From: Rheinheimera sp. | GTDB lineage: Bacteria > Pseudomonadota > Gammaproteobacteria > Enterobacterales > Alteromonadaceae | Direction of reading: 5' to 3' | Length of the DNA stretch: 64,000 bases | NCBI GenBank assembly: GCA_008015325.1 | Contig: SSFI01000084.1 | Location: 1 to 64,000 of the forward strand | Shown: in pieces, positions 26,009 through 34,892 of the stretch | Position numbering within the stretch: position 1 is the first letter of the stretch | Layout of the letters: each line of letters starts with the position of its first letter | Program-made: the position numbers and the translations under genes | Notes under the pieces: generated by a model | The model's input: the letters and a program-made list of their open reading frames with translations, nothing else | The model's database searches: none | Told to the model about the DNA's origin: nothing

Positions 26009-26887
26009 CTATAGCTGAAAACGCGCCAGCACCCAGTCAATTAACAACTGAATTTCTGGTCTGTGTTCGGCGCTTTCGTGTTGGATCAGGTAATAGTGAT
26101 CACGGGTGCGCAGCTCTTCTTCATACAGCCGCACCAGGCTGCCACTGTCAAACCAGGCGGTGCTGATAGGCAGTGGAATAAGCGCGACGCCAAGGCCTTG
26201 CTGCGCGGCGCGGGCCACACTGAACATACTGTCGAGCTGGATAATTTGTTTTGGCCGGAAATCATCAAAGCCGGCCTGATCAGCCCATTGATGCCAGCAC
26301 CAGGGGCGCGCCTGATGCACAATCAGCGGGACTTGTTCCAGTGGTGATTGTTCTTCATTTTGTAAGCGTTCAAACCATTCCGGGTTACAAGCCGGCACAT
26401 AGCTGATCGGGAATAGCTGATAGCTGGTTTTGTCAGTGGGTTTGCTGCTGGCCAGTACGATTTGCAGGTCGGTGTGACGGCCTTGATCAGTGCGGCTTTT
26501 GACTGTTTCCAGCTGTAAGTTGATGTCCGGGTGCAGTTCAGACCAGCCGACTAAACGCGGCACGAAAAACTCGCTGGCAAAAAATTCCGGCAGCGTGATG
26601 CTGACTTTTTGTTCGCGTTGTTGCTGACAAAATTCCTGCACTGTACTTTCAATGCCTTGCAGCAATGGTTTGATCGCCTGATAAAACTGTTGACCCTGCC
26701 GGCTTAACACTACAGCGCGGGTCTGGCGTTCAAACAAAGAAAAACCCAGCTGTTCTTCCAGCTGTTTGATTTGATGGCTGACGGCAGAAGGCGTCAGATA
26801 CAACTGACGCGCCGTGTCTTTAAAACTGAGGCACTCGGCTGCGACACAAAAACAGCGCAGGCCGCGTAAAGGGGTATGCACCGCCAT
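26009..26887 (-). CDS. LysR-family transcriptional regulator
   Basis: A 292-residue regulator with an N-terminal winged helix-turn-helix (LRGLRCFCVAAECLSF, LYLTPSAVSHQIKQLE, residues about 6-48) and a C-terminal LysR substrate domain. The HTH (TPSAVSHQIKQLEEQLG) resembles the GcvA/AmpR subgroup. The likely target is an adjacent gene, but the neighbours on both sides are on the same strand or distant, so the regulon is unknown. The ATG at 26887 has GGAG upstream; a longer frame adds 10 unconserved residues. glsA lies 150 bp upstream on the same strand. Confidence 0.88.
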   Translation of the reverse strand: MAVHTPLRGLRCFCVAAECLSFKDTARQLYLTPSAVSHQIKQLEEQLGFSLFERQTRAVVLSRQGQQFYQAIKPLLQGIESTVQEFCQQQREQKVSITLPEFFASEFFVPRLVGWSELHPDINLQLETVKSRTDQGRHTDLQIVLASSKPTDKTSYQLFPISYVPACNPEWFERLQNEEQSPLEQVPLIVHQARPWCWHQWADQAGFDDFRPKQIIQLDSMFSVARAAQQGLGVALIPLPISTAWFDSGSLVRLYEEELRTRDHYYLIQHESAEHRPEIQLLIDWVLARFQL

Positions 26888-27037
26888 AATAAAACTCCGC
26901 AAGGAAAACGCTTTCAATGCAAGGGCTGTGCAAAGGTGTAATTTTAGTTAAATCAGCTAGTTAATCTAGATTGGCTGCAAGGCGTGCCTGCGCTTGGCGC
27001 AGCGGCGCACTGTTTTGGTGCGCTGCTGCGCCACCAC

Positions 27038-27973
27038 TCAGAAAATCGAGTGCCGGGTTAAATCGGTCAGCCGCGCTAAGGCATAAGTACCAAGCGCAGA
27101 GTTATGGCTGCTATCCAAACCTGGTGACCAGGCCGCCACCGCCGCTTCACCCGGGATCACGGCGACAATACCGCCACCGACACCACTTTTCGCCGGCAGG
27201 CCCACGCGATAGGCAAATTCACCGGCGGCGTCATAAGTACCGCAGGTCAGCATCACAGCGCTGATGCGTTTGGCGCTGCTGTGGTCGAGAATTGGCTGAC
27301 CGTTCCAGGGCACAGTGCCATGATTGGCCAGAAATGCTGCCGCTTTGGCCAGTTCTTCACAGTTCAGCGTGATGGAACATTGCCGGCAGTAACTGCGTAC
27401 CACGGCAGATACGGTATTGTGCAGATTGCCAAAATCTTTAATCAGATGCGCGATGGCGTAGTTACGGTGTGCGGTTTGTAGTTCCGACTGCGCCACTTTT
27501 AAATCAAAATCCGCTGCAGTGCTGCCGCACAGCTGACGGATAAACTGCAGCACGGCAATTTCAGAATCAACAAAGCGGCTGGCCAGAATGTCAGTAATAA
27601 CCAGCGCGCCGGCATTAATAAAAGGATTGCGTGGTTTTCCGCGTTCATATTCCAGCTGTACCAGTGAATTAAACGCAGTGCCGGAAGGCTCTTTACCGAG
27701 ACGTTGCCAGATGGCGTCGCCTTCACGGGTGTAGGCCAGCGCGAGTGCAAACAGTTTGGTCACCGACTGCGCCGAAAAGCGCGTTTGCGCCTGACCTGTG
27801 GTAAACAACCGGCCATCCAGCGTGTAAACTGCCATGCCAAACTGCGCCAGCGGCACAGTCGCCAGCTGCGGAATATAACTGGCGACTTTGCCTTCGCCGA
27901 GGCGCGGGGCGACTTCACACCAAATCTGGTCGAGAATGGCCTGGTAATCCACGGCCGGTGCTGTGCCAGTCAT
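27038..27973 (-). CDS. glsA: glutaminase
   Basis: A 311-residue beta-lactamase-fold amidase that hydrolyses glutamine to glutamate and ammonia. The catalytic S-x-x-K is in FSAQSVTKLFAL (about residues 68-79), and the family block NPFINAGALV lies near residue 117. The late SGVGGGIVAV (about 263) is also typical. The length matches GlsA proteins (about 305-310). AGGAG lies 5 nt upstream of the ATG. It is divergent from the purine permease with 61 bp between starts, so promoters must be close or overlap. Confidence 0.93.
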   Translation of the reverse strand: MTGTAPAVDYQAILDQIWCEVAPRLGEGKVASYIPQLATVPLAQFGMAVYTLDGRLFTTGQAQTRFSAQSVTKLFALALAYTREGDAIWQRLGKEPSGTAFNSLVQLEYERGKPRNPFINAGALVITDILASRFVDSEIAVLQFIRQLCGSTAADFDLKVAQSELQTAHRNYAIAHLIKDFGNLHNTVSAVVRSYCRQCSITLNCEELAKAAAFLANHGTVPWNGQPILDHSSAKRISAVMLTCGTYDAAGEFAYRVGLPAKSGVGGGIVAVIPGEAAVAAWSPGLDSSHNSALGTYALARLTDLTRHSIF

Positions 27974-28034
27974 CGTTGCTCCTGACTATTCAAAACGGTG
28001 TACTATAAGCATTTTTCATCTGGCCGGAATCACC

Positions 28035-29327
28035 ATGCTGGAACAAATCTTTAAATTAACCGCCCATGGCACCACTGTGCGCCGCGAAGTGGTGGCGGGG
28101 CTGACCACGTTTTTTACCATGGCCTACATCATTTTTGTCAATCCGGCGATGCTGGCGGAAGCCGGTATGGACAAAGGCGCGGTGTTCGTTGCCACTTGTC
28201 TGGCAGCGGCGGTGGGGTCTGTGTTAATGGGCGTGATTGCCAATTATCCAATCGCACTGGCGCCGGGTATGGGGCTTAATGCTTTTTTCACCTATGGTGT
28301 GGTGCTTGGCATGGGCCACAGCTGGCAAACCGCTTTAGGTGCTGTGTTTATCGCCGGCGTGCTGTTTTTATTACTAAGTCTGTTTAAAGTGCGGGAGTGG
28401 ATTATTAATGTGATCCCGCGCACGTTGAAGCTGGGGATTGCCACTGGTATCGGTGCTTTTCTGGCGATGATCGCGCTGAAAAACGCCGGCATTATTGTGG
28501 CGCATCCGGCGACATTGGTGACATTGGGGGATTTAACCAGCGCCACGCCTTTGTTATCTATTCTGGGTTTTTTTCTCATCGCCGCCGGCCATGCCCGCGG
28601 CTGGCATGGCGCTGTGCTGGGCGTGGTGCTTTTGATGACGGCGGTTGCGCTCGGACGCGGCGATGTGGCTTATCAGGGCCTGGTGGCAATGCCGCCGTCC
28701 TTAGCGCCAACTTTCCTGCAGATGGATATCGCGGCGGCATTGGATGTGGCGCTGTTAAGCGTGATTTTCGCTTTTTTGTTTGTCGATATTTTTGATAACT
28801 CCGGCACTTTGCTGGCGGTGACGCAAAAAGCCGGCCTGGCGGATAAAGACGGCAACGTCGAACGTCTCGGCGGCGCTTTAGCGGCAGATAGTCTGGCCGC
28901 CGTGGCAGGGGCTGCGCTTGGGACATCCACCACTACCAGCTATGTCGAAAGTGCGGCCGGTGTAGCTGCCGGTGGCCGTACCGGTCTCACCGCCGTGGTG
29001 GTCGGTCTGTTATTTGCGCTTTGTGTGTTTATTGCGCCGCTGGCGGCGATGGTGCCGGTCTACGCGACGACGGGTGCGATATTTTATGTCGCGGTGCTGA
29101 TGTTATTTAATTTGCAGGAAATCGACTGGCACGACATCACCGAAGCGGCACCTGTCACTGTGGTGTTGCTGCTGACGCCGCTGACCTTTTCAATTGCCCA
29201 TGGCATCGCGTTGGCATTTATCACTTATGCGCTGACCAAAGCGCTGTGTGGCAAACATCGCGAAGTCAGCTGGAGCATCTGGCTCTTGACCGCGTTGTTT
29301 GTGCTGAAGATTGTGTTTTTAAGTTAA
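28035..29327 (+). CDS. NCS2-family purine permease (AzgA/GhxP-like)
   Basis: A 430-residue inner-membrane protein with 12-14 hydrophobic segments. Features of the adenine/guanine/hypoxanthine branch are AGLTTFFTMAYIIFVNPAML (about residues 22-41), ALAPGMGLNAFFTY (about 75), FLFVDIFDNSGTLLAV (about 247), and GTSTTTSYVESAAGVAAGGRTG (about 297-318, in part). It should import purine bases with protons. The ATG at 28035 is well aligned with the family; the longer upstream frame would overlap glsA's start. It is separated from glsA by a short divergent intergenic region. Confidence 0.87.
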   Translation: MLEQIFKLTAHGTTVRREVVAGLTTFFTMAYIIFVNPAMLAEAGMDKGAVFVATCLAAAVGSVLMGVIANYPIALAPGMGLNAFFTYGVVLGMGHSWQTALGAVFIAGVLFLLLSLFKVREWIINVIPRTLKLGIATGIGAFLAMIALKNAGIIVAHPATLVTLGDLTSATPLLSILGFFLIAAGHARGWHGAVLGVVLLMTAVALGRGDVAYQGLVAMPPSLAPTFLQMDIAAALDVALLSVIFAFLFVDIFDNSGTLLAVTQKAGLADKDGNVERLGGALAADSLAAVAGAALGTSTTTSYVESAAGVAAGGRTGLTAVVVGLLFALCVFIAPLAAMVPVYATTGAIFYVAVLMLFNLQEIDWHDITEAAPVTVVLLLTPLTFSIAHGIALAFITYALTKALCGKHREVSWSIWLLTALFVLKIVFLS

Positions 29328-29353
29328 TCGGTACGCTTAGCCGAAGTAGCGTC

Positions 29354-29980
29354 TCAGACGCCGCCGGCGATTTTCAGCCGTTCCAGTTCACAGGAAATCA
29401 GAAACTCCCAGCTTTCCAGCTGGCGTTTCGCCTGTTCCAGGGTGTCGCCCCAGACGTACAGACCATGACCGCGCACCAACACGGCGGATTGCAGTTCGCC
29501 GGCGCGCTGGCGCAGCTGCGCTGCCAGTTCCGGCACTTGTGGTGCGTTATCCAGAATGACCAGTTGCACCGCCTGTTCGGCACTGGTGCAGCCGGCCAGG
29601 CCTTTTTGCATCTCATAACCACTCACCGGATAACCGTCGGCACGGATCAAGCGGGAAAACACCGTGCTGCTGAGCGAGTGTGAATGCAACACCGCTTTAC
29701 ACTGCGGAAACAGCTGGTACAGCGCAACATGCAGCGCGGCTTCTGCGGCGGGCCCGCTGCTGCAGCGTAAATTGCCATCCGCCCAGCTGACCGTGCGCAG
29801 GTCCTGCGGGCTGAATTCGTGGTTGTCTTTGTGGCCTGTGACTAAACAGCTGTGGTCAGAGGCGCGGATCGACAGATTGCCGCCTGTGGCCGGTAACCAG
29901 TTTTTTTGGGCGATCCAGCGGCCAATAGTGCAGAGCTGGATGGCATAAGGGTTGAGTTGGTGGCTGGTTGCTATGTTCAT
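29354..29980 (-). CDS. mtnB: methylthioribulose-1-phosphate dehydratase
   Basis: A 208-residue class II aldolase-fold zinc enzyme that dehydrates methylthioribulose-1-phosphate in methionine salvage. Visible are ATGGNLSIR (about residues 31-39), the zinc H-x-H in LHSHSLSSTVFSRL (about 98), GYEMQKGL (about 120) and the late VRGHGLYVWG (about 163), all matching MtnB rather than ribulose-phosphate epimerase relatives. The ribosome site is weak (AAAG). A MetJ operator lies 10 bp upstream of the start, so it should be repressed when S-adenosylmethionine is plentiful. mtnC and mtnD are not adjacent. Confidence 0.88.
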   Translation of the reverse strand: MNIATSHQLNPYAIQLCTIGRWIAQKNWLPATGGNLSIRASDHSCLVTGHKDNHEFSPQDLRTVSWADGNLRCSSGPAAEAALHVALYQLFPQCKAVLHSHSLSSTVFSRLIRADGYPVSGYEMQKGLAGCTSAEQAVQLVILDNAPQVPELAAQLRQRAGELQSAVLVRGHGLYVWGDTLEQAKRQLESWEFLISCELERLKIAGGV

Positions 29981-29990
29981 CTTTATGTTT

Positions 29991-30014
29991 AGACGTCTAT
30001 ACGTGAAACTGTCT
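29991..30014. promoter_or_regulatory. MetJ operator (tandem met boxes)
   Basis: AGACGTCT at 29991-29998 is a perfect copy of the MetJ half-site consensus. It is followed without a gap by ATACGTGA (5 of 8) and AACTGTCT (5 of 8). Tandem 8-bp boxes are how MetJ dimers bind cooperatively. The site is 10 bp before mtnB and about 133 bp before ybdL, so it most likely controls mtnB and may also affect the divergent pair. Confidence 0.75.
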
Positions 30015-30147
30015 GGAATGATAGCATCGGATAAAAAACCGGCCAAGTCGTTTTTCGCCTGTCGGGCCAGCTGCTGGACGGATAGGCGAGTTCACGCTGA
30101 AGTGCTAGCATGGCCTATTCGTGACGCAGCGCAGTAAAGGCAAACTG

Positions 30148-31308
30148 ATGGAACTGAAAAGTAAATTACCGGCGGTCGGGACGACCATTTTTACCCGGAT
30201 GTCGCAACTGGCGCAGCGACATGGTGCGCTGAATCTGTCGCAGGGTTTTCCGGATTTTCCGGTGGAACCCCGTCTGCTTGCCACGCTGCAACAGCAGGTA
30301 CTGGCCGGGCGTAACCAATATGCGCCGATGCCGGGCGTGATGGAGCTTCGCCAACAAATCAGCAGCCTGATTAAGCGTACTTACAGCGTGCCGGTGTGTG
30401 GCGAGACAGAAATCACTATTACCAGCGGCGCCACTGAGGCCTTGTTTGTTGCTATTCAGGCGGTGGTGCGCAGCGGCGATGAAGTGATTGTATTTGACCC
30501 GGCCTACGACAGTTACCAACCCGCGGTTGAACTGGCTGGCGGCAAAACTGTGCATATTCAGCTTTGTGCGCCGGATTACCGGGTGGACTGGGCTGCGGTA
30601 GAGCGCCGCATCAGCGACCGCACCCGGCTGATTATCGTCAACAGCCCGCATAACCCGACCGGCATGGTGTTCACTGAGCTGGATTGGCAGGCGCTGGCAG
30701 ATTTGGTGCAGCGGCATGGCTTGTTTTGCATCAGTGACGAAGTCTACGAGCATATGGTATTTGATGGCCGGGTGGCGCAAAGCGCCCGTCAATTTCCGGC
30801 GCTGGCCGAGCGTAGTTTTATCGTGTCTTCCTTTGGTAAAACTTTTCATGTGACCGGCTGGAAGCTGGGTTATTGCACAGCGCCGAAACTACTCAGCGTG
30901 GAATTTCGCAAAATCCACCAGTATGTAACTTTCTCCAGCTTTACGCCGGCGCAATATGCCATTGCCGAATTACTGGAGACTGCGCCAGAACTGGTGACTG
31001 GCCTCGCGGCGTTTTATCAGCAAAAACGCGACAGCTTCCGCCAGTTGCTCAGCAGTTCGGCGTTGCAGCTGCTGCCTTGTCAGGGCACCTATTTTCAGCT
31101 GGTGGACTACAGTGCCGTCAGCAGCCTCATAGATTTGGAATTTTGTGACTGGCTGACCCGCGACATTGGCGTCGCTGCCATTCCGCTGTCAGTGTTTTCG
31201 CGGCAGGAACAGGACAGCCGGATCATTCGTTTTTGTTTCGCCAAACAACCAGACACATTAGCGCAAGCCGCTGCAAGGCTGCAGACGCTGCGGCCGTCGG
31301 GCCGGTAA
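30148..31308 (+). CDS. ybdL: methionine aminotransferase (YbdL-like)
   Basis: A 386-residue PLP-dependent class I aminotransferase. The PLP Lys is in SSFGKTFHVTGWKLGY (about residues 225-240); NSPHNPTGMV (about 165) and SDEVYEHMVFDG (about 195) complete the site. This pattern fits YbdL, which transaminates the 2-oxo acid of methionine to methionine with preference for Met, His and Phe. The gene sits divergent to mtnB and 10 bp before the omega-amidase, giving the last two steps of methionine salvage. An AAAGG site supports the ATG at 30148. Confidence 0.85.
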   Translation: MELKSKLPAVGTTIFTRMSQLAQRHGALNLSQGFPDFPVEPRLLATLQQQVLAGRNQYAPMPGVMELRQQISSLIKRTYSVPVCGETEITITSGATEALFVAIQAVVRSGDEVIVFDPAYDSYQPAVELAGGKTVHIQLCAPDYRVDWAAVERRISDRTRLIIVNSPHNPTGMVFTELDWQALADLVQRHGLFCISDEVYEHMVFDGRVAQSARQFPALAERSFIVSSFGKTFHVTGWKLGYCTAPKLLSVEFRKIHQYVTFSSFTPAQYAIAELLETAPELVTGLAAFYQQKRDSFRQLLSSSALQLLPCQGTYFQLVDYSAVSSLIDLEFCDWLTRDIGVAAIPLSVFSRQEQDSRIIRFCFAKQPDTLAQAAARLQTLRPSGR

Positions 31309-31318
31309 GGAGAATGTA

Positions 31319-32107
31319 ATGTCCACAGCCGAAGCTTTAGACGTTGCGGTGATCCAGACTGAACTGGTCTGGCAGGATGCTGCTGCAAACCGTGAATTAC
31401 TGCAACCTTTGTTATGGCAAGCGTCCGGCGCCGATTTGATTATTCTGCCGGAGACTTTTAACAGCGGTTTTTCGATGCAAAGCCAACAAATCGCTGAAAC
31501 CATGCAGGGCGCTACAGTGCATTGGTTGCAACAACAGGCACACCAGCTTGGCGCAGTGATATGTGGCTCCATGGCGGTGGCGACCGATGCCGGGATTTAC
31601 AACCGCTTGTTGTGGGTGCAGCCGGAAGGCGTAATCGCTTATTACGACAAACGGCATTTATTTCGCATGGCCGGCGAAGATTTACATTACCAGCCGGGCC
31701 AACGCCGGGTTATTGTTGAATATAAAGGCTTTCGTTTGTTATTGCAGGTCTGCTACGACCTGCGTTTTCCGGTGTTTTCGCGTAATCAGAATGACTACGA
31801 TGCGATGATTTATGTCGCGAACTGGCCTGCGGCGCGCAGCCGGATCTGGAGTACTTTGCTGCAGGCGCGCGCCATCGAGAATCAGGCTTTTGTGCTCGGC
31901 TGTAACCGGGTTGGCGTCGACGGCAACGGTTTTGCTTATAGCGGCGATTCGGTGATCCTGAACTATCTTGGAGAGCCGCTGGCCGATCTGCCGCCGGGTG
32001 AGGCTGGCGTATTGCGTTGTCGCTTGGATTTGTCCGCGTTGCAGCAATTTCGCCGGCAATTTCCGGCGGCGCTGGATGCTGATGCTTTTAGCCTGACCGC
32101 TGAATAA
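31319..32107 (+). CDS. yafV: omega-amidase of the nitrilase family (YafV/MtnU-like)
   Basis: A 262-residue C-N hydrolase. The Glu-Lys-Cys triad is seen in ILPETFNSGFSM (about residues 41-52), YYDKRHLFRMAGE (about 103-115) and LLQVCYDLRFPVF (about 140-152). YafV/Nit2-type enzymes deamidate 2-oxoglutaramate or 2-oxosuccinamate made when aminotransferases use glutamine or asparagine as donor. Placement 10 bp after the methionine aminotransferase fits pulling that reaction toward methionine. AAGGAGA lies upstream of the ATG. Confidence 0.85.
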   Translation: MSTAEALDVAVIQTELVWQDAAANRELLQPLLWQASGADLIILPETFNSGFSMQSQQIAETMQGATVHWLQQQAHQLGAVICGSMAVATDAGIYNRLLWVQPEGVIAYYDKRHLFRMAGEDLHYQPGQRRVIVEYKGFRLLLQVCYDLRFPVFSRNQNDYDAMIYVANWPAARSRIWSTLLQARAIENQAFVLGCNRVGVDGNGFAYSGDSVILNYLGEPLADLPPGEAGVLRCRLDLSALQQFRRQFPAALDADAFSLTAE

Positions 32108-32273
32108 AAATCAGTTGTCAGGCCGCGTGGTGCTCTAGGGGTTGTTATTATGAAAGTTCACTAACGCTGGCTGATTTCTCAGTAAAATCTGCCGGTAAAG
32201 CGCTTACAGCGGTATAATCACCCAGGGTCGACCCGACCTCAATCCAGCTGAAAGACTGCCCGGAGTTCGCCTT

Positions 32274-33443
32274 ATGTCACGTTTTCACCCCACCGCGATG
32301 ATTTTTGGCGGTTTTTTCCTGCTGGGTATTTTGATCATTCTGTGGGGCATTCTACTGCCGGATTTGAGCCGTGAGTTACAACTGGAGCCGGCGCAAAGTG
32401 GCTGGTTTTTTATGACCATGGCGCTTGGCACTATCAGCGGTGCTTTTATCGGTGGTAAATATGTGCAGAAGTTTGAGTTCCTGCGTTTGTTTGCCGTGCT
32501 GGCGCTGATGGAAACCCTGATATTACTGGCTATTTCGCTGCTGCAACAACGCTGGCAGCTGTTTGCCGGCATCTTTTTGTTTGGTCTGCTGGCCTCTGTG
32601 ATGTTCACCATTGGCCATACGCTGATCGCCCGGCTGCATGCCAGTAAACGCGCCAAAATGATGGGGCTGATGGACTTTATGTTTAGCCTTGGCACATTGG
32701 CGGCGCCTTTTCTGGTGGTGGTGCTGTACTGGTGGCAGGAAGACTGGCGCTGGCCGGTACGGCTGATGGCGCTGAGTCTGGTTGGTCTGGCGGCATATGC
32801 CTTTTGGTTATCGCGGCAACAGCTGGAGCTGGCCGGCTATTCCGACACAGTGCGACGCAGTTTGTCTTATCGGGCTGTGCTGAAAAAGCCTGTGTTTTGG
32901 GCCTTAGCTTTTGCCATGTTTGGTTATGGTGCTGTGGAGTGGGGCAATGGCAACTGGTTTGTCAGCTATGCCAGCGCCGCGCTGCCGTTTGACACAGAAC
33001 AAGCGCGGCTGATTTTCGCTTTCTTTACCGGCGGCATGGTCATAAGTCGCTTAGGTTTTGCCTGGTTTATTCCGCTGCTTGGCAGTAAAAAACTGCTGCG
33101 GCTGCTGGTGTTGCTGATGGCCAGCGGCGCCTTGTTGGTCAAAACCATGGACAGCGCAACAGCACTGGCGCTCGGGAATTTGCTGTTGGGCCTGGGGCTT
33201 GGCGGTGTCTATCCGCTGTTGTTATCGACGGCAATGGATTTGGATGCCGACAATGGCCCGGTATTGTCGGGCCTGTCGAATATCGCCGGTTCACTCGGCT
33301 GCCAGCTGGCGGGTTTGGGCACCGGGCTCTGGGCGCAACAAGCCGGCATCGGCCAGGCCTTCTGGATGTTACCGCTGCTGGCTGTGTGGCTGCTCGGTTC
33401 AGTCTGGTGGTTCAGCCGGCTCGCTATCAGAGCGGCCGGCTGA
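32274..33443 (+). CDS. MFS transporter
   Basis: A 389-residue major facilitator protein with 12 hydrophobic segments in two halves and a cytoplasmic loop near residues 180-205. The first-half motif region reads GTISGAFIGGKYVQKFEF (about 48-65), a relaxed form of the MFS loop 2-3 signature. The substrate cannot be inferred. It has its own 166-bp upstream region and converges on creD with 10 bp between stops. Confidence 0.8.
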   Translation: MSRFHPTAMIFGGFFLLGILIILWGILLPDLSRELQLEPAQSGWFFMTMALGTISGAFIGGKYVQKFEFLRLFAVLALMETLILLAISLLQQRWQLFAGIFLFGLLASVMFTIGHTLIARLHASKRAKMMGLMDFMFSLGTLAAPFLVVVLYWWQEDWRWPVRLMALSLVGLAAYAFWLSRQQLELAGYSDTVRRSLSYRAVLKKPVFWALAFAMFGYGAVEWGNGNWFVSYASAALPFDTEQARLIFAFFTGGMVISRLGFAWFIPLLGSKKLLRLLVLLMASGALLVKTMDSATALALGNLLLGLGLGGVYPLLLSTAMDLDADNGPVLSGLSNIAGSLGCQLAGLGTGLWAQQAGIGQAFWMLPLLAVWLLGSVWWFSRLAIRAAG

Positions 33444-33453
33444 GTGCATAGTG

Positions 33454-34785
33454 TCAGACCGCGTCGTCTGGTGTGGATTGGCTTTGCCAGACCTGCTGCC
33501 AGTTCAGCCGGCGGGTACTGAGCATCAGTACTGCTAAAGTGGCGAATAACAGCAATGTGCCGCTGAGCAGGGCGAAGGTTTCTGCCTGCAAAATCAGATA
33601 CAACAGGCCTTGTAGCGCCAGATAAGCTGCAGTGACCGCCACACTGCGCTGTTTGCTTTGCAGCACTGCAGTTAAGTAGCCATACAGCAATAACGCACAC
33701 GCCAGACTGGCCAGCCAATAGGCCGCCAGAAAACCGATCAGTTCTGCCAACGACAGCAGCAGTAAATAAAACATCACTAGCGTCAGCCCCACCAGCAAAT
33801 AATGCATCGGATGTAACTGGAAGTGCGTGTGGCTCAGCAATTCCGCCAGATAAAACCAGGCGAAACTCAGCACTATCACCAGAATGGCGTATTTTATCGC
33901 CCGCTCAGTTTGTTGGTAGGGGTCGACTGCTTCAATCAGACTGACACTGAACGCTTGTTCGGTCAGCGCTTTACAGCTTGGCTGGCCAAAGCAGCGGCTC
34001 AGCTCCAGGCCGGCCGGGTTTGATAATTCACTGCTTTGCCAGTGGGCACTGAACCCGGATGGACTGATCTCACGTTGTTGTGGCAGGTAACGGCCCTGAA
34101 ACGCCGGATCCGGCCAGTTACTGCGCAGTTGCCATTGGCTGTTGCGGGCGACCGGCAACACATTGAGGCTGGTGCTGCCTTGCAGCTCTAATGACAGCTC
34201 CAGGATCATTGCTTGTTCCAGCTGGCTCAACGGCAGCGGCAGGTGAAAACCTTCGGGCAGAAAGCTGAGTTTACTGCCGGTAGCGATGTGTTGAAGTTCG
34301 CCGTTCAGTTTGAGTTGTGGTAAGCGGGTAAAACCGCGGCTGTCATTGACGGCGAAACTGATCCAGGCGGCTTTGATCCGGGGGGCATCAGCCTGCCCTG
34401 CTGCGGTATTGGCCAGCAGTTCGGCCGCAACTGCGGCAAAGCTGGCTTTCATCTGGTGCTGACTCTGATAAACCCGCGCCCGGTATAAACCACGACTGCG
34501 TTGTTCGGTCTGCACCTCGCTGCTCAGTTGCAGGTCGTCGGCCTGCTGCAGCAGATATTGGCGGTGGGCAGCGGTTTTGTCTGTGGATGGAACCTGCGTG
34601 GCTTCAAGTTCCAGCACCAGCAGTGGCCCGCTCAGCAGCTGCGGGCCGCCGCTGCTGTCGGCAATTTGCTGCTGCACCTGCTGGTTGAGTTCGGCACGTT
34701 CCAGTACCAGATTGTGGATCACGCCGACCGGCAGCCAGAGCAGCGCTATCAGCGCGGCGACCAAAATGATTTTATGTTTCAGCAT
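33454..34785 (-). CDS. creD: inner membrane protein CreD
   Basis: A 443-residue protein with one N-terminal membrane segment (about residues 6-24), a large periplasmic domain (about 25-290) and five to six membrane segments at the C-terminus. This is the layout of CreD, an envelope-integrity protein activated by CreBC in enterics and linked to beta-lactam and colicin E2 responses. The order creB-creC-creD on the same strand supports it. GGAGG lies upstream of the ATG at 34785. With creB disrupted (see 36365-38333), expression is probably no longer inducible. Confidence 0.87.
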   Translation of the reverse strand: MLKHKIILVAALIALLWLPVGVIHNLVLERAELNQQVQQQIADSSGGPQLLSGPLLVLELEATQVPSTDKTAAHRQYLLQQADDLQLSSEVQTEQRSRGLYRARVYQSQHQMKASFAAVAAELLANTAAGQADAPRIKAAWISFAVNDSRGFTRLPQLKLNGELQHIATGSKLSFLPEGFHLPLPLSQLEQAMILELSLELQGSTSLNVLPVARNSQWQLRSNWPDPAFQGRYLPQQREISPSGFSAHWQSSELSNPAGLELSRCFGQPSCKALTEQAFSVSLIEAVDPYQQTERAIKYAILVIVLSFAWFYLAELLSHTHFQLHPMHYLLVGLTLVMFYLLLLSLAELIGFLAAYWLASLACALLLYGYLTAVLQSKQRSVAVTAAYLALQGLLYLILQAETFALLSGTLLLFATLAVLMLSTRRLNWQQVWQSQSTPDDAV

Positions 34786-34892
34786 TGGGATTCCTCCGGG
34801 GTTTTGCCTTATCACGGCGCTATTGTCGCGCCGGTCAGCAAACCCCGGGTGGAGCCGGGCTGGAGCTTATGTGGAGTTTTGGTGGAGTTGTG

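Noticed and set aside
29246..29683. 145-residue plus-strand frame across the NCS2/mtnB junction
   Set aside because: It runs antisense through mtnB and out of frame in the permease end.
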